Assembly (NCBI RefSeq): GCF_019805165.1
Contig: NZ_RWIJ01000003.1
Span: 310,001-374,000, forward strand
Origin: Azospirillum sp. 412522
GTDB lineage: Bacteria > Pseudomonadota > Alphaproteobacteria > Azospirillales > Azospirillaceae
Length of the DNA: 64,000 nt
Direction of reading: 5' to 3'
Part shown: piece after piece, positions 45,479 to 54,881 of the stretch
Numbering within the stretch: the stretch's first letter is position 1
Layout of the letters: each line of letters opens with the position of its first letter
The notes under the pieces: generated by a model
Database searches by the model: none
What the model was told of the DNA's origin: nothing
Seen by the model: the letters and a program-made list of their open reading frames with translations, nothing else
Translations under genes and position numbers: made by a program

Positions 45479-46045
45479 TTACACGTCCACCACCATGTGT
45501 GGCCGGAACGCTCCCTCCAGCGTTAGCAGCAGGTGCAGATAGACCGCCACCTTGCGCGCACGGTCGGTGTTGCGGGCGAGGCAGTCGCGCAACTGCTCGG
45601 CCAGCCGCATGGTTTCCGGATCCTGCTCCGGTGCGGCGGCAGTTGCGGCTTGGACGATATGTTCGGGATCGACGGGGAGCGATGCCGCCGGGTCCTTGAG
45701 CAATCCTTCGGCCAGCGCCTCTTCGTCATGAGGGGTAGCCGTGGGGGCGGTCGCGGATGTCGGTGCTCTGTGGGACAGATGGCTGCGCAGATTGTCCTTC
45801 AGCCGTGTCCGCTGCCGCTCGTCCATTCCGTCGAGCTGGTCGACCTCGTCGAACAGAAGGTCGTAGAGGCGCCGGCGCTGCGGGTTCGGCGGGGTCTGGT
45901 CACGCCGTTCCTGCTCCCGCTCCCGCTGTTCCTGCCGTGGATTGCGTTTCTGCTTCCGATCCGTCGCGCTGCCGGCCCGCTCGACGCCGGCGGTGGTGCG
46001 GACACTGAACTCCGGTGGGCCGACACCGTGGACATTACCGGACAT
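45479..46045 (-). CDS. Unknown cytoplasmic helical protein
   Basis: 188 residues from the ATG at 46045, behind GGGAGGCGG. It has a charged, Gln/Arg-rich middle (RKQKRNPRQEQREREQERRD), then RRRLYDLLFDEVDQLDGMDE and a C-terminal helical part RARKVAVYLHLLLTLEGAFR. No signal or membrane segment. It is convergent with recA and divergent to nothing obvious; I do not recognise the family. Confidence 0.7.
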   Translation of the reverse strand: MSGNVHGVGPPEFSVRTTAGVERAGSATDRKQKRNPRQEQREREQERRDQTPPNPQRRRLYDLLFDEVDQLDGMDERQRTRLKDNLRSHLSHRAPTSATAPTATPHDEEALAEGLLKDPAASLPVDPEHIVQAATAAAPEQDPETMRLAEQLRDCLARNTDRARKVAVYLHLLLTLEGAFRPHMVVDV

Positions 46046-46133
46046 GGGCCGCCTCCCGGGGAACAGCCCCGTCCGCATTCCAGTCTGGCAGAGCCGGCGC
46101 TTCCTTCCAAGCCGAAGCGCCGGCCTATGACCA

Positions 46134-48743
46134 TCAGTCGCCGGCGCCGGCCACCGCGCCGTCGGCCGGTTCCGGTTTGTTCCTGCCGAAGCCCAGCGTC
46201 GGGAAGACGTTGATCAGCGCGGTGATGAAGGCGGCCAGATAAGGCAGCGACTGCACCACCAGCAGGCCCGACCACATGAAGGCGTCGCGGTTCTCGTGGC
46301 CGAAGACCATGACGATCGCCAACGCCGCACCCCACAGCGACACCAGCAGCACCAGTTCCTCCCGTGCCATCAGGAAAGCCTGCATCAGCGCCGGCTGGTT
46401 CTCGCATTTCGGCGTACGGACGAAGGGACGGCCAGAGGTGAACATGCCGAGCCACATGGCGCGGCCGACCGTGTGGGTCAGCGCCATGCCGGCCACCGCC
46501 GCCCCGACCTTGTCCCAGAAGCCGCACTTCACCCGCGCTTCGTAGAGCCAGAGCGAGGCACCGACCTTGAAGGCGAAGACGCTGAGCGTCGGGATCATGA
46601 AGACGTTGGGCGGGAACTCGAAGTATTTGGGGAAGGCCATCAGGCCGATCGACCACAGGATGCCGGCGATGCCGAACACCATATGGGCGGCGTCGGCGAA
46701 CCAGGGCAGCCAGCCGGTGATGAAATGGTACTTCTGGCCGGCGGTCAGCTCCTTGGCGCCCGGCGACAACTGCCGCCAATGGTGCTTGAGGATCTGCACG
46801 GCGCCGTAGGCCCAGCGGAAGCGCTGCGTCTTGTAGGCGGAGAAGCTGTCGGGAACCAGCCCCTTGCCGTAGCTTTCCGGCATGTAAACGGCCTCATAGC
46901 CATGCTCGAACAGGCGCAGGCCGAGGTCGGCGTCCTCGGTGATGCACCACTCGCCCCAGCGGCCGACCTTTTCCAGCGCCGACTTGCGGATGATGGTCAT
47001 GGTGCCGTGCTGGATGATCGCGTTGCGCTCGTTGCGCTGGATCATGCCGATGTGGAAGAAGCCGGCATATTCCCAGTTGGTCATGCGCTGGAACAGGTCG
47101 TGTTCCCACTCGCGGTAGTCCTGCGGCGACTGGACGAAGCCGACCTCCGGCCGGTTGAAGTGCGGGATGGTCGCCTTCAGCCAATCGGGATGGACCTGAT
47201 AGTCGCTGTCGATGACGGCGATGTGCTCGGCATCCGGCGCGGTCTGCGCCAGACCGAAATTCAGCGCGCCCGCCTTGAAGCCCGGCCAGTTGTCGAGGTG
47301 GAAGAAGCGGAACTTCGGCCCCAGCTTCCGGCAATATTCCTCGATCGGCCGCCAGACCGCCGGATCCTTGGTGTTGTTGTCGAGCAGCAGGACTTCATAG
47401 TTCGGATAATCGAGGGCGGCCAGCGCATCCAGCGTCTGCATGACCATGTGCGGCGGCTCGTTGTAGCAGGGCACATGGATCGACACCTTCGCCGCGTTGG
47501 GCAGCGGGGCGGCGGAGCAGGGGATGAACTTGCGCTTGAACTTGTGCTGCCAGACGACCTCGGTCAGTTCCATGCCGTCGATCAGCATGACCGCGAACAG
47601 CACGAGCTGGCAGAAGATCAGCAGGCCCCAGGCGATCTCTGTGGTGAGCGCGAGGCCGGCGGCCGACGCCGCGCTGACGGTGAAGACCAGGACCGAGGCG
47701 ACCGCCTGGATCAGCGCGCCGTAGAAGATCTGGCCGCCGACCTTCAGGTCGCCGCGGCGCCACAGGAAGAAGACCAGCGGCAGGAAGCCCAGCGCCACCG
47801 CGGTGGCGCACTTGATCTCCCAGTTGCGGATCTCGTTCACCCCGCCGATCATCGGGAATTTCGGATTGCGCTGATAGTCCCACAGGCCCCAGCTGGTGCC
47901 GGCGGTGCCCTCGATCTCCCGCTTCCAGGGTTGGTCGAAGGCCTCCATGATGAAATAGTCGAGCTTGTTCTGGGCGGCGACGTTCAGGAAGTTGCGGATG
48001 AACTTGGCCTGGTTGACCTGGCTGGCCTCGGCGCCGCGGCGCCACGGGCCGTCGGCCGGCCAGCCGATCTCGCCGATCAGGATGTGCTTGTTCGGGAATT
48101 TCGCTTTCAGCTCATTGTAGCGGAACATGGCGTAATCGACCGACTGGTCGACCGGCACGCCCTCCCAATAGGGAAGCAGATGGACGGCGAGGAAATCCAC
48201 CGCGTCGGCCAGTTCGGGGTTCTTCAGCCAGACGTGCCACGGCTCGGCAATGGAGACCGGGACGTTGACCTTCTTCTTCACCCGCTTGACGTATTCGATG
48301 GCCTGCGGGACCGTCAGGTCGGCGCGCAGGATCGCCTCGTTGCCGACCAGCACGCGGCGCACGTTGCTGTTGGCGCGCGCCAGCTTGATCAGGCCGGCCA
48401 ACTCGGGTTCGTCGATCTCCGGCTTGCCGGTGGTCCAGGCGCCGGCGGTGACCGGAAGGTTGTGCTTTGCGGCGATGGCCGCCACCATTTCCGAGCCGTC
48501 GGTGGTCGAATAGGTCCGGACCGCCTTCACCGCACCTTCCAGCGCATCCATGTCCTTTTCGATGTCGTCGGCGGATGCCTTGTCGCCCTTTGACGGGCTC
48601 TTGTCGGAGTGGAAGGGGGTGTAGGCGACGCCGGTGATGGCGCCGGCCCAGGACCGCTCGTCCACCGGGCGGTTCCACAGCGCCCAGAAGGCGATGTTGC
48701 CGAGGATCACCAGGATCAGAACCGCGAAGGCCGATTTGCGCAT
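46134..48743 (-). CDS. NdvB-like beta-glucan synthase: GH17-like domain fused to a membrane GT2
   Basis: 869 residues from the ATG at 48743; the upstream extension is not conserved-looking. After one membrane helix, a GH17-like (beta-1,3-glucanase/transglycosylase) periplasmic domain spans about 35-310, with LVGNEAILR and HILIGEIGWPADG holding the two acidic residues. More helices precede a processive GT2 domain: VSIHVPCYNEPP, the VIDSDYQVHPDW D-x-D, ITEDADLGLRLF and QRFRW. It ends with further helices. This layout is known from the Bradyrhizobium cyclic beta-1,3/1,6-glucan system and P. aeruginosa NdvB, which make periplasmic osmoregulated glucans. Confidence 0.9.
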   Translation of the reverse strand: MRKSAFAVLILVILGNIAFWALWNRPVDERSWAGAITGVAYTPFHSDKSPSKGDKASADDIEKDMDALEGAVKAVRTYSTTDGSEMVAAIAAKHNLPVTAGAWTTGKPEIDEPELAGLIKLARANSNVRRVLVGNEAILRADLTVPQAIEYVKRVKKKVNVPVSIAEPWHVWLKNPELADAVDFLAVHLLPYWEGVPVDQSVDYAMFRYNELKAKFPNKHILIGEIGWPADGPWRRGAEASQVNQAKFIRNFLNVAAQNKLDYFIMEAFDQPWKREIEGTAGTSWGLWDYQRNPKFPMIGGVNEIRNWEIKCATAVALGFLPLVFFLWRRGDLKVGGQIFYGALIQAVASVLVFTVSAASAAGLALTTEIAWGLLIFCQLVLFAVMLIDGMELTEVVWQHKFKRKFIPCSAAPLPNAAKVSIHVPCYNEPPHMVMQTLDALAALDYPNYEVLLLDNNTKDPAVWRPIEEYCRKLGPKFRFFHLDNWPGFKAGALNFGLAQTAPDAEHIAVIDSDYQVHPDWLKATIPHFNRPEVGFVQSPQDYREWEHDLFQRMTNWEYAGFFHIGMIQRNERNAIIQHGTMTIIRKSALEKVGRWGEWCITEDADLGLRLFEHGYEAVYMPESYGKGLVPDSFSAYKTQRFRWAYGAVQILKHHWRQLSPGAKELTAGQKYHFITGWLPWFADAAHMVFGIAGILWSIGLMAFPKYFEFPPNVFMIPTLSVFAFKVGASLWLYEARVKCGFWDKVGAAVAGMALTHTVGRAMWLGMFTSGRPFVRTPKCENQPALMQAFLMAREELVLLVSLWGAALAIVMVFGHENRDAFMWSGLLVVQSLPYLAAFITALINVFPTLGFGRNKPEPADGAVAGAGD

Positions 48744-48997
48744 GTGGGTCGTTCTCGCTCGCCGCACCAGAAAACATGGATACGGCCCGTGGAAATGGCG
48801 CAAGGGGATCGTTGCCGCCCCGACCATTGCCTCGGACCGAACTCTCTCATCGTCCAACGAAAGCCGCTGCGCCGTAGGACCGGCGCGCACGGCCTTATAT
48901 ACAAGCTTCGCGGTTTCCCCGCCACTGCCGGCTATAACAGGGCGGCGTCCGGTTTATTCCCAGGCGATAGCCTGTCAGGCCATGAATGGAGTGAAGC

Positions 48998-49408
48998 ATG
49001 TTTACCCTTAACGAACGGCTACAGGCCGACACCCGTCCTGTGATCGATCTGGGTCTCTGCCGGGTCCTGCTGATGAACAATCGGATCTGGCCGTGGCTGA
49101 TCCTGGCGCCGATGCGCGAGGGTGCGGTGGAGATCCATCGATTGGACGAAGGCGATCAGGCGGCGCTGATGCGGGAGATCTCGCTTGCTTCCCGCGTGGT
49201 GGAGCGGCTGTTCGCGCCGGACAAGATAAATGTCGGGGCGCTGGGGAACATGGTGCCGCAGCTGCATGTCCATGTGATCGGCCGGACTCGAGCCGATCCG
49301 GCATGGCCGGGGCCGGTCTGGGGCTCAGGGCATGCCGAACCGTATGAGGCGGCGGAGGCCGCGGCGCTTCTGGAGCGGTTGGGGGAGGCATTTCAGGCGG
49401 CTGCGTGA
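48998..49408 (+). CDS. HIT-domain protein with Gln in the first triad position
   Basis: 136 residues. The HIT triad region is MVPQLHVHVIGRTRADPAWP, in which the first of the three conserved histidines is Gln, as in some HIT subfamilies. NRIWPWLILAPMREG near the start fits the family. HIT proteins hydrolyse or transfer nucleotidyl groups on small nucleotides. It is divergent from the glucan synthase across a 254-nt gap. Confidence 0.9.
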   Translation: MFTLNERLQADTRPVIDLGLCRVLLMNNRIWPWLILAPMREGAVEIHRLDEGDQAALMREISLASRVVERLFAPDKINVGALGNMVPQLHVHVIGRTRADPAWPGPVWGSGHAEPYEAAEAAALLERLGEAFQAAA

Positions 49409-49465
49409 ACTTTGTCGGGTTGGGAGTGTTTGGTTGGTCAACCATCATATTGGGAGACCGCCGCC

Positions 49466-49663
49466 ATGACCGACCAGGACCGCTCCAAATCCGTGACCTC
49501 CGACGCGCCGTCGGACGCCGCCCAACGAATCGAGGACAAGCTGGTCGAGGAGACCGGCAAGGCCTCCGGCGATCCCGACAAGCCCGTCCAGAAGAAGTGG
49601 GAGGAGATGGGCGAGCGCGAGGAGATCGTCGAGCGGAGCCAACGCGAGGGGGGCGGCGCCTGA
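49466..49663 (+). CDS. Small acidic hydrophilic protein
   Basis: 65 residues from ATG 49466, with GGGAG about nine nt upstream. The sequence is highly charged without hydrophobic stretch (AAQRIEDKLVEETGKASGDP, then KKWEEMGEREEIVERSQREG), suggesting a disordered or helical small protein, perhaps stress-related. It follows the HIT gene by 57 nt. No family is recognised. Confidence 0.55.
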   Translation: MTDQDRSKSVTSDAPSDAAQRIEDKLVEETGKASGDPDKPVQKKWEEMGEREEIVERSQREGGGA

Positions 49664-49693
49664 AAGGCTCACACGGGGCCTCCGCGGCCGGCG

Positions 49694-49726
49694 AAAACCC
49701 CCTTTCCCTGGGGCGGGGAAAGGGGG
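49694..49726 (-). terminator. Rho-independent terminator for the HEAT-ACT gene
   Basis: On the minus strand an 11-bp stem CCCCCTTTCCC / GGGAAAGGGGG (plus-strand 49698-49708 and 49716-49726) is followed by TTTT (plus-strand AAAA 49694-49697), one nt past the stop of the HEAT-ACT gene. It ends the mfd-HEAT-ACT transcript. Confidence 0.88.
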
Positions 49727-49727
49727 G

Positions 49728-50681
49728 CTACCGCTTCACAGTGCAGCTCAGCGCCAGCACGTCCGCCGCCTTGTCCAGATCGTCGGCCCGAACCAGCACG
49801 TAGTCGGTGCTGTAGGTGGAGATCGCGAAGATCGGCAGATGGGCCTGGGCCAGCGGCACGGCGATGCGGGCCAGGATGCCGAACAGCGAGAAATCGACCA
49901 CCCCTTCCACCCGGAAGGCGCGCCAACCGCGCTCGGCCTTGACGCCGTGGGGCACCCGGTCCTCGCGGCAGAGGATCGACAGTTCATCGCCCGTTCGCGT
50001 GGCACCCACCAGCGGGTCGGTCCAGTCGAGCCAGTCCGGCAGACCGCCGCCCGGCGGTAGTTGCGCCACCGCCAGCCGGTCGGGCAGGATCGTCAAGGTC
50101 AGGCCGGTCTGCTCCCGCACCAGGGCCGCGGTCAGCGTCGCCTCGTCCACCTCGAAGGGCTTCAGGATGCGCCGCGCACGGGCAGCCAGCGACGGCACGC
50201 CGGAACGCATGGCGCGGCCGAGCATCTCCGCCGAGGTGGCGCGCAGGTTGGCGTCCGATTCGGCCAGATCGACCACGGCCTGCAGCGCGCTGGTCTGGAC
50301 GATGCGGCTCGGGCTGTTCTCGAACCAGTCGGCCAGCAGGACGGCGGCGCGGTGGCGCTGTTCCTCCGTCATGGTCAGGCGCGGCACGATCTGGGCGATG
50401 TGCCAGCGCACCTCCGCCTGTTCGATGGCGACGGCATCGGTCAGCAGGTGCTCGACATAGGGATCGAGCCAGCCGGCGTTGCTGCGCGAAACCCGCTCCA
50501 GCGCGTCGGCGGCGCGCATGCGCACGCTGGCATTGCGGTCGAACAGGCAGCCGACCAACTCCTCCAGCTTGCTGCGGTCGGCCGACACTTCCTCGGCGAC
50601 CGAAGGGGCGTCGCCCACCGCCCGCCGGTCGCCGATGGCCAAGCGGCGGGCCAGCGACGCGTTCCGGATCAGTTCGTCCAT
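49728..50681 (-). CDS. HEAT-repeat / ACT-domain fusion protein
   Basis: 317 residues from the ATG at 50681; one base separates it from the mfd stop. The N-terminal two thirds is helical with HEAT-like units (LVGCLFDRNASVRMRAADAL; RIVQTSALQAVVDLAESDAN). The C-terminal part is an ACT domain of the small CASTOR-type family: TLTILPDRLAVAQLPPGGGL, WRAFRVEGVVDFSLFGILAR and IFAISTYSTDYVLVRADDLD. ACT domains bind amino acids or similar ligands. The two parts are usually separate proteins, so the fusion is notable. Function unknown. Confidence 0.85.
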   Translation of the reverse strand: MDELIRNASLARRLAIGDRRAVGDAPSVAEEVSADRSKLEELVGCLFDRNASVRMRAADALERVSRSNAGWLDPYVEHLLTDAVAIEQAEVRWHIAQIVPRLTMTEEQRHRAAVLLADWFENSPSRIVQTSALQAVVDLAESDANLRATSAEMLGRAMRSGVPSLAARARRILKPFEVDEATLTAALVREQTGLTLTILPDRLAVAQLPPGGGLPDWLDWTDPLVGATRTGDELSILCREDRVPHGVKAERGWRAFRVEGVVDFSLFGILARIAVPLAQAHLPIFAISTYSTDYVLVRADDLDKAADVLALSCTVKR

Positions 50682-50682
50682 T

Positions 50683-53600
50683 TCAGCGCCGTCCGGTCGG
50701 ACGGCCGAAACGCGACGGCGTGCCGAAGCGGGAGGCGATCTTGGCGCCGGTCGGCTTCGGCGGTGGCGGGGGAGGCGGCGGTGGCGGGGTTTCGCCACGC
50801 GGTACGCCGCCGCCGGATGCCATCTCCGCCAGATCCTTCACCAGCTTCTGCACGCTGCGCACGCGGGCCTGCGGATCGGACCATTCCCGGCTGTAGACCA
50901 GCTTGTGGTCGGGCCTGAGCTTCATCAGCGTCAGATGCTGGGCGATGTAGGTCAGCAGCTTGGCCGGCTCCGCATAGAAATTGTCGTGGAAGGCCAGCAC
51001 CAGCCCCTTCGGCCCGGCATCGACCCGGTCGATGTTGGCCTGTTTGCACCAGCGCTTGACGGTGACGACGTCCAGCAGGTTCTCGACCTCCTCCGGCAGC
51101 TTGCCGAAACGGTCGATCAGTTCGGCGGCGAAGCCGTCCACTTCCGAGCGGTCGACCAGATCGGCGATCCGCCGGTAGAGCGACAGCCGCACCGTCAGGT
51201 CGGGGACATAGCTTTCCGGGATCAGCACCGGCGTGCCCAGGTTGATCTGCGGCACCCACTCCTGCGCCGCCGCCGCGGCGACGGCCCCCTCCTGCATGGA
51301 TGCCCGGGCGTTGGCGACGGCCTCCTCCAGCATCTGCTGGTAAAGTTCGACGCCGACCTCGCGCACCTGGCCCGACTGCTCCTCGCCCAGCAAATTGCCG
51401 GCGCCGCGGATATCCATGTCGTGGCTGGCGAGCTGGAAACCGGCTCCCAGGCTGTCCAGCGTCTCGATGACGTGCAGGCGCTGCTGGGCGGTGCCGCTCA
51501 GCGGCTTGTTGGGGGCATAGGTCAGATAGGCGTAGCCGCGCTTCTTCGACCGGCCGACGCGGCCGCGGATCTGGTAGAGCTGGGCCAGGCCGAACAGGTC
51601 GGCGCGATGGACGATCAGCGTGTTGGCGTTGGGAATATCCAGGCCGCTTTCGATGATGTTGGTGGCGAGCAGCACTTCGAACTTGCCCTCATCGAAGGCG
51701 GTCATCACGTCTTCCAGTTCGCTGGCCGGCATCTGGCCGTGGGCGGTGACCACCTTGACCTCAGGCACCAGATCGCGCACCCGCTCGGCGACCTTTGCCA
51801 GATCCTCCACCCGCGGGCAGACGTAGAAGGATTGGCCGCCGCGGTAATGCTCGCGCAGGATCGCCTCGCGGATCACCACCGGGTCGTAGGGCAGCACGAA
51901 GGTGCGCACCGCCAGCCGGTCCACCGGCGGGGTGGCGATCAGCGATAGTTCGCGCACGCCGGACAGCGCCATCTGCAAGGTGCGCGGAATCGGCGTGGCG
52001 GTCAGTGTCAGAACATGGATATCGGCGCGCAGCTCCTTCAGCCGCTCCTTCTGCTTCACGCCGAAATGCTGCTCCTCGTCGACGATCACCATGCCGAGCC
52101 GCTTGAAGTCGAGGCCCTTGGCGAGCAGGGCATGGGTGCCGACGACGATGTCGGCCGTTCCCTCCGCCAACTCCTTCTTGACCAGCGTCTGTTCGCGGGC
52201 GGTGACCATGCGCGACAACTGGACCACGCGCACCGGCAACCCGGCGAAGCGGGTGGAGAAGGTGCGGAAATGCTGGCGGGCGAGCAGGGTGGTCGGCACG
52301 ACGACGGCGACCTGCTTGCCGCTCATCGCCACCATGAAGGCGGCGCGCAGAGCAACCTCGGTCTTGCCGAAGCCGACGTCGCCGCAGACCAGCCGATCCA
52401 TCGGCCGGCCGCTGCCGAGGTCGGTGAAAATGTCCTCGATCGCCTTCAACTGGTCGTCGGTCTCGGGATAGGGGAAACGGGCGGCGAACTCCTGATAGAC
52501 CCCTTCCGGCGTCAGCACCGGATCGGCCTTCTTCAGCATGCGCTCGGCCGCGATCTTCAGCAGGGCTTCCGCCATGTCCTTCAGGCGCTTCTTGACCCTG
52601 GCCTTGCGGCCCTGCCAGCCGGCGCCGCCCAGCTTGTCGAGCTGGACATGCGAGTCCTCGGAGCCGTAGCGGGACAGCACCTCGATGTTCTCGACCGGGA
52701 CATACAGCTTGTCGCCGCCCTCGTAGATCAGGCGCAGGCAGTCGTGCGGCGCGCCGGTGACCTCCAGCGTCTCCAGCCCGTCATAGCGGCCGATGCCGTG
52801 GTCCATGTGGACGACGATGTCGCCCTCATGCAGGGCCGAATGCTCGGCGATGAAGTTGGCTGCCTTGCGCTTCTTCTTGGCCGGGCGGACCAGACGGTCG
52901 CCGAGGATGTCCTGTTCGGTGATGACGGCGAGGTCGGCGGAGGTGAAGCCATGCTCCATCCCCAGCACGATGGTGCCGATGACGCCGCGGTCGAAGCGGC
53001 GGACATCCTCCATGCTCTCCGCCGGCTCCAGACCGGGGATGCCGTGGTCGGCCAGCACGTTGGACAGGCGGTCGCGAGATCCGGCGGAATATCCCGCGAT
53101 CAGCACCCTCCGCCCGTCGGCGCGCAGGGTACGGATATGGTCCTTCACCGCGTCGAAGACGTTCACGTCGGGGCGGTTGCGCTCTTCCGCGAAGTCGTGG
53201 CCGCGCTTGCCGCCCGCATCCACTGTGCCCTTGATGCCTGGGGGCGTCGAGAAGATCTGGAGCTGCGCCACCGCGCGCTCCGCCATCAGCGCGTCCCAGC
53301 CGATGGTGTCGAGGAACATCGAGGCGACCGGTACCGGCTTGTAGACCGGGGAGCCGGCCCGCTTTTCGATGGTCATCATGCTGTCGCGCGAGGCGTGGAA
53401 ATCCACCACCTGGGCGATGCGGGCGTCGCGCGCCTCGTTGGCCTGATGGTCCAGGCTGACGATGCCGCGCGGCAGATAGTCCGGCAGCGTGTCCATGCTC
53501 TCGTGGAACAGAGGCAGCCAATGCTCCATCCCGCCATAGCTGCGCCCGGCGGAGATCGCCTCGTAGAGCGGATCGTCGTCGGTCACGGCACCGAACAGTT

Positions 53601-54324
53601 CTCGGTAACCGGAGCGGAAGCGGGCGATCCCGGCCTCGTCCAGGAAGACCTCCGACATCGGCTTCAGCTCGACGCTGTCGCGCTTGTCGGTTGTGCGCTG
53701 GGTCATCGGGTCGAAGGCGCGCACCCCCTCCAGCTCGTCGCCGAAAAGGTCGAGGCGCAGCGGCTCCTCGGTGCCGGGCGGGAAGAGGTCGACGATGCCG
53801 CCGCGCACTGCGAACTCGCCCGGCTCCCGCACGGTCTGGGCACGGGTGTAGCCGTTGCCGGCGAGGTAGCGCTGCAGCTTCTCCAGGTCGATCCGGTCGC
53901 GCAGCTTGGCCGAGAACACCGCGTTCTTGAAGGCGCTGCGCGGCGGCACCTTCTGCACCACGGCATTGACGGTGGTCAGCACCACCAGCGGCGCCAGCCC
54001 GTCGCGGTTGGCCGCAGCCTCGCGTCTCGCCAGCAGCTGGGTGAGCGTGTCGATGCGGCGGGCGACGATGCCGCCGTTCGGCGACACCCGGTCGTAGGGC
54101 AGGCAGTCCCAGGCCGGGAAGGTCAGCACCTCCAGCTTAGGCGCGAAGAAGGCCAGCGCTTCCGCCAGCAGGGCGCAGCGCGAGTCGTCCAGCGCCACAT
54201 GCAGCAGCCCGTAGCCGCCGGCCTTCTGCGCAAGCTCCGCCAGGATGCGGGCATCATGACCCTCGGGCGCGCCGCCGATCAGGAGACGGCCGGCGCGGCC
54301 GGGCTGGAGATCGTAACTGACCAA
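50683..54324 (-). CDS. mfd: Transcription-repair coupling factor Mfd
   Basis: 1213 residues. UvrB-like N-terminal domains, the RNA-polymerase-interacting domain (EGDIVVHMDHGIGRYDGLET) and superfamily 2 helicase motifs (CGDVGFGKTEVALRAAFMVA; VVDEEQHFGVKQKERLKEL; LTLTATPIPRTLQMALSGVR) are followed by the TRCF C-terminal domain. The C-terminal tail has a Pro run (TPPPPPPPPPP) and repeated SRFG motifs. Mfd removes stalled RNA polymerase and recruits UvrA. The gene following it, one base away, is the HEAT-ACT fusion. Confidence 0.98.
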   Translation of the reverse strand: MVSYDLQPGRAGRLLIGGAPEGHDARILAELAQKAGGYGLLHVALDDSRCALLAEALAFFAPKLEVLTFPAWDCLPYDRVSPNGGIVARRIDTLTQLLARREAAANRDGLAPLVVLTTVNAVVQKVPPRSAFKNAVFSAKLRDRIDLEKLQRYLAGNGYTRAQTVREPGEFAVRGGIVDLFPPGTEEPLRLDLFGDELEGVRAFDPMTQRTTDKRDSVELKPMSEVFLDEAGIARFRSGYRELFGAVTDDDPLYEAISAGRSYGGMEHWLPLFHESMDTLPDYLPRGIVSLDHQANEARDARIAQVVDFHASRDSMMTIEKRAGSPVYKPVPVASMFLDTIGWDALMAERAVAQLQIFSTPPGIKGTVDAGGKRGHDFAEERNRPDVNVFDAVKDHIRTLRADGRRVLIAGYSAGSRDRLSNVLADHGIPGLEPAESMEDVRRFDRGVIGTIVLGMEHGFTSADLAVITEQDILGDRLVRPAKKKRKAANFIAEHSALHEGDIVVHMDHGIGRYDGLETLEVTGAPHDCLRLIYEGGDKLYVPVENIEVLSRYGSEDSHVQLDKLGGAGWQGRKARVKKRLKDMAEALLKIAAERMLKKADPVLTPEGVYQEFAARFPYPETDDQLKAIEDIFTDLGSGRPMDRLVCGDVGFGKTEVALRAAFMVAMSGKQVAVVVPTTLLARQHFRTFSTRFAGLPVRVVQLSRMVTAREQTLVKKELAEGTADIVVGTHALLAKGLDFKRLGMVIVDEEQHFGVKQKERLKELRADIHVLTLTATPIPRTLQMALSGVRELSLIATPPVDRLAVRTFVLPYDPVVIREAILREHYRGGQSFYVCPRVEDLAKVAERVRDLVPEVKVVTAHGQMPASELEDVMTAFDEGKFEVLLATNIIESGLDIPNANTLIVHRADLFGLAQLYQIRGRVGRSKKRGYAYLTYAPNKPLSGTAQQRLHVIETLDSLGAGFQLASHDMDIRGAGNLLGEEQSGQVREVGVELYQQMLEEAVANARASMQEGAVAAAAAQEWVPQINLGTPVLIPESYVPDLTVRLSLYRRIADLVDRSEVDGFAAELIDRFGKLPEEVENLLDVVTVKRWCKQANIDRVDAGPKGLVLAFHDNFYAEPAKLLTYIAQHLTLMKLRPDHKLVYSREWSDPQARVRSVQKLVKDLAEMASGGGVPRGETPPPPPPPPPPKPTGAKIASRFGTPSRFGRPTGRR

Positions 54325-54371
54325 AGGAGGGTGCCTCGGGGATGCTGGGATGGTGGTGAACGGGTCAGAAG

Positions 54372-54422
54372 CCTTGACCGGCTCCGTCAGGAGCCTTGAC
54401 CGGCTCCGTCAGGAGCCTTGAC
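54372..54422. repeat. 22-bp tandem repeats, each able to form a hairpin
   Basis: The 22-bp unit CCTTGACCGGCTCCGTCAGG + AG occurs at 54372-54393 and 54394-54415, followed by a seven-base partial copy. Each copy contains GGCTCC-GTCA-GGAGCC, a 6-bp stem with a 4-nt loop once the next copy is joined. The array spans the 3' end of sdhE and the mfd-sdhE gap. Confidence 0.75.
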
Positions 54423-54732
54423 GTGGTGTGTAACGGAACGCCGTCAACAGGCGCATCACGTCGGTGTCGTGGTCTGCCGGCACCGGTTCCCTCCCCGACA
54501 TCCAGTCGTAGAGGTCGGGATCGCCAAGCTCCAGCAGCGTCTCGAAGCGGTCGAGCATCCCGTGGTCGAAGTCGCCGACATGGGCGTCGGCGAAGCTGCC
54601 CATCAGCAGGTCCATCTCGCGCGTGCCGCGGTGCCAGGAGCGGAAGCGCAGCCTCTTGCGCCGGTTCTCAAGCGATTCGGCCTTCTCGGGAGCCGGCGTC
54701 TTGGAAGCCGGGGGTGTGCCGTTTTCGGTCAT
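54409..54732 (-). CDS. sdhE: FAD assembly factor SdhE
   Basis: 107 residues. The SdhE signature HRGTREMDLLMGSFADAHVG contains R-G-x-x-E-x-D, and LLELGDPDLYDWMSGREPVP is the second conserved stretch. SdhE attaches FAD to succinate dehydrogenase subunit A. The N-terminus carries a Lys/Pro/Ala-rich leader. It is upstream of mfd on the same strand, with a tandem hairpin array in between; the order is common in alphaproteobacteria. Confidence 0.95.
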   Translation of the reverse strand: MTENGTPPASKTPAPEKAESLENRRKRLRFRSWHRGTREMDLLMGSFADAHVGDFDHGMLDRFETLLELGDPDLYDWMSGREPVPADHDTDVMRLLTAFRYTPRQGS

Positions 54733-54881
54733 TGCAGTCCAACGTCAAAAGCCCCCAGCGCCACCAGTGGCGAAGGAGGGAACCATTCAGGAACCCCATC
54801 CTGCACGGGCCGGGGCGGCGATGCAACAATGGCCGCCCTCCTTGACCTTGCCCGCACCCTGTCCTATGTGCCCAGTGGCCC

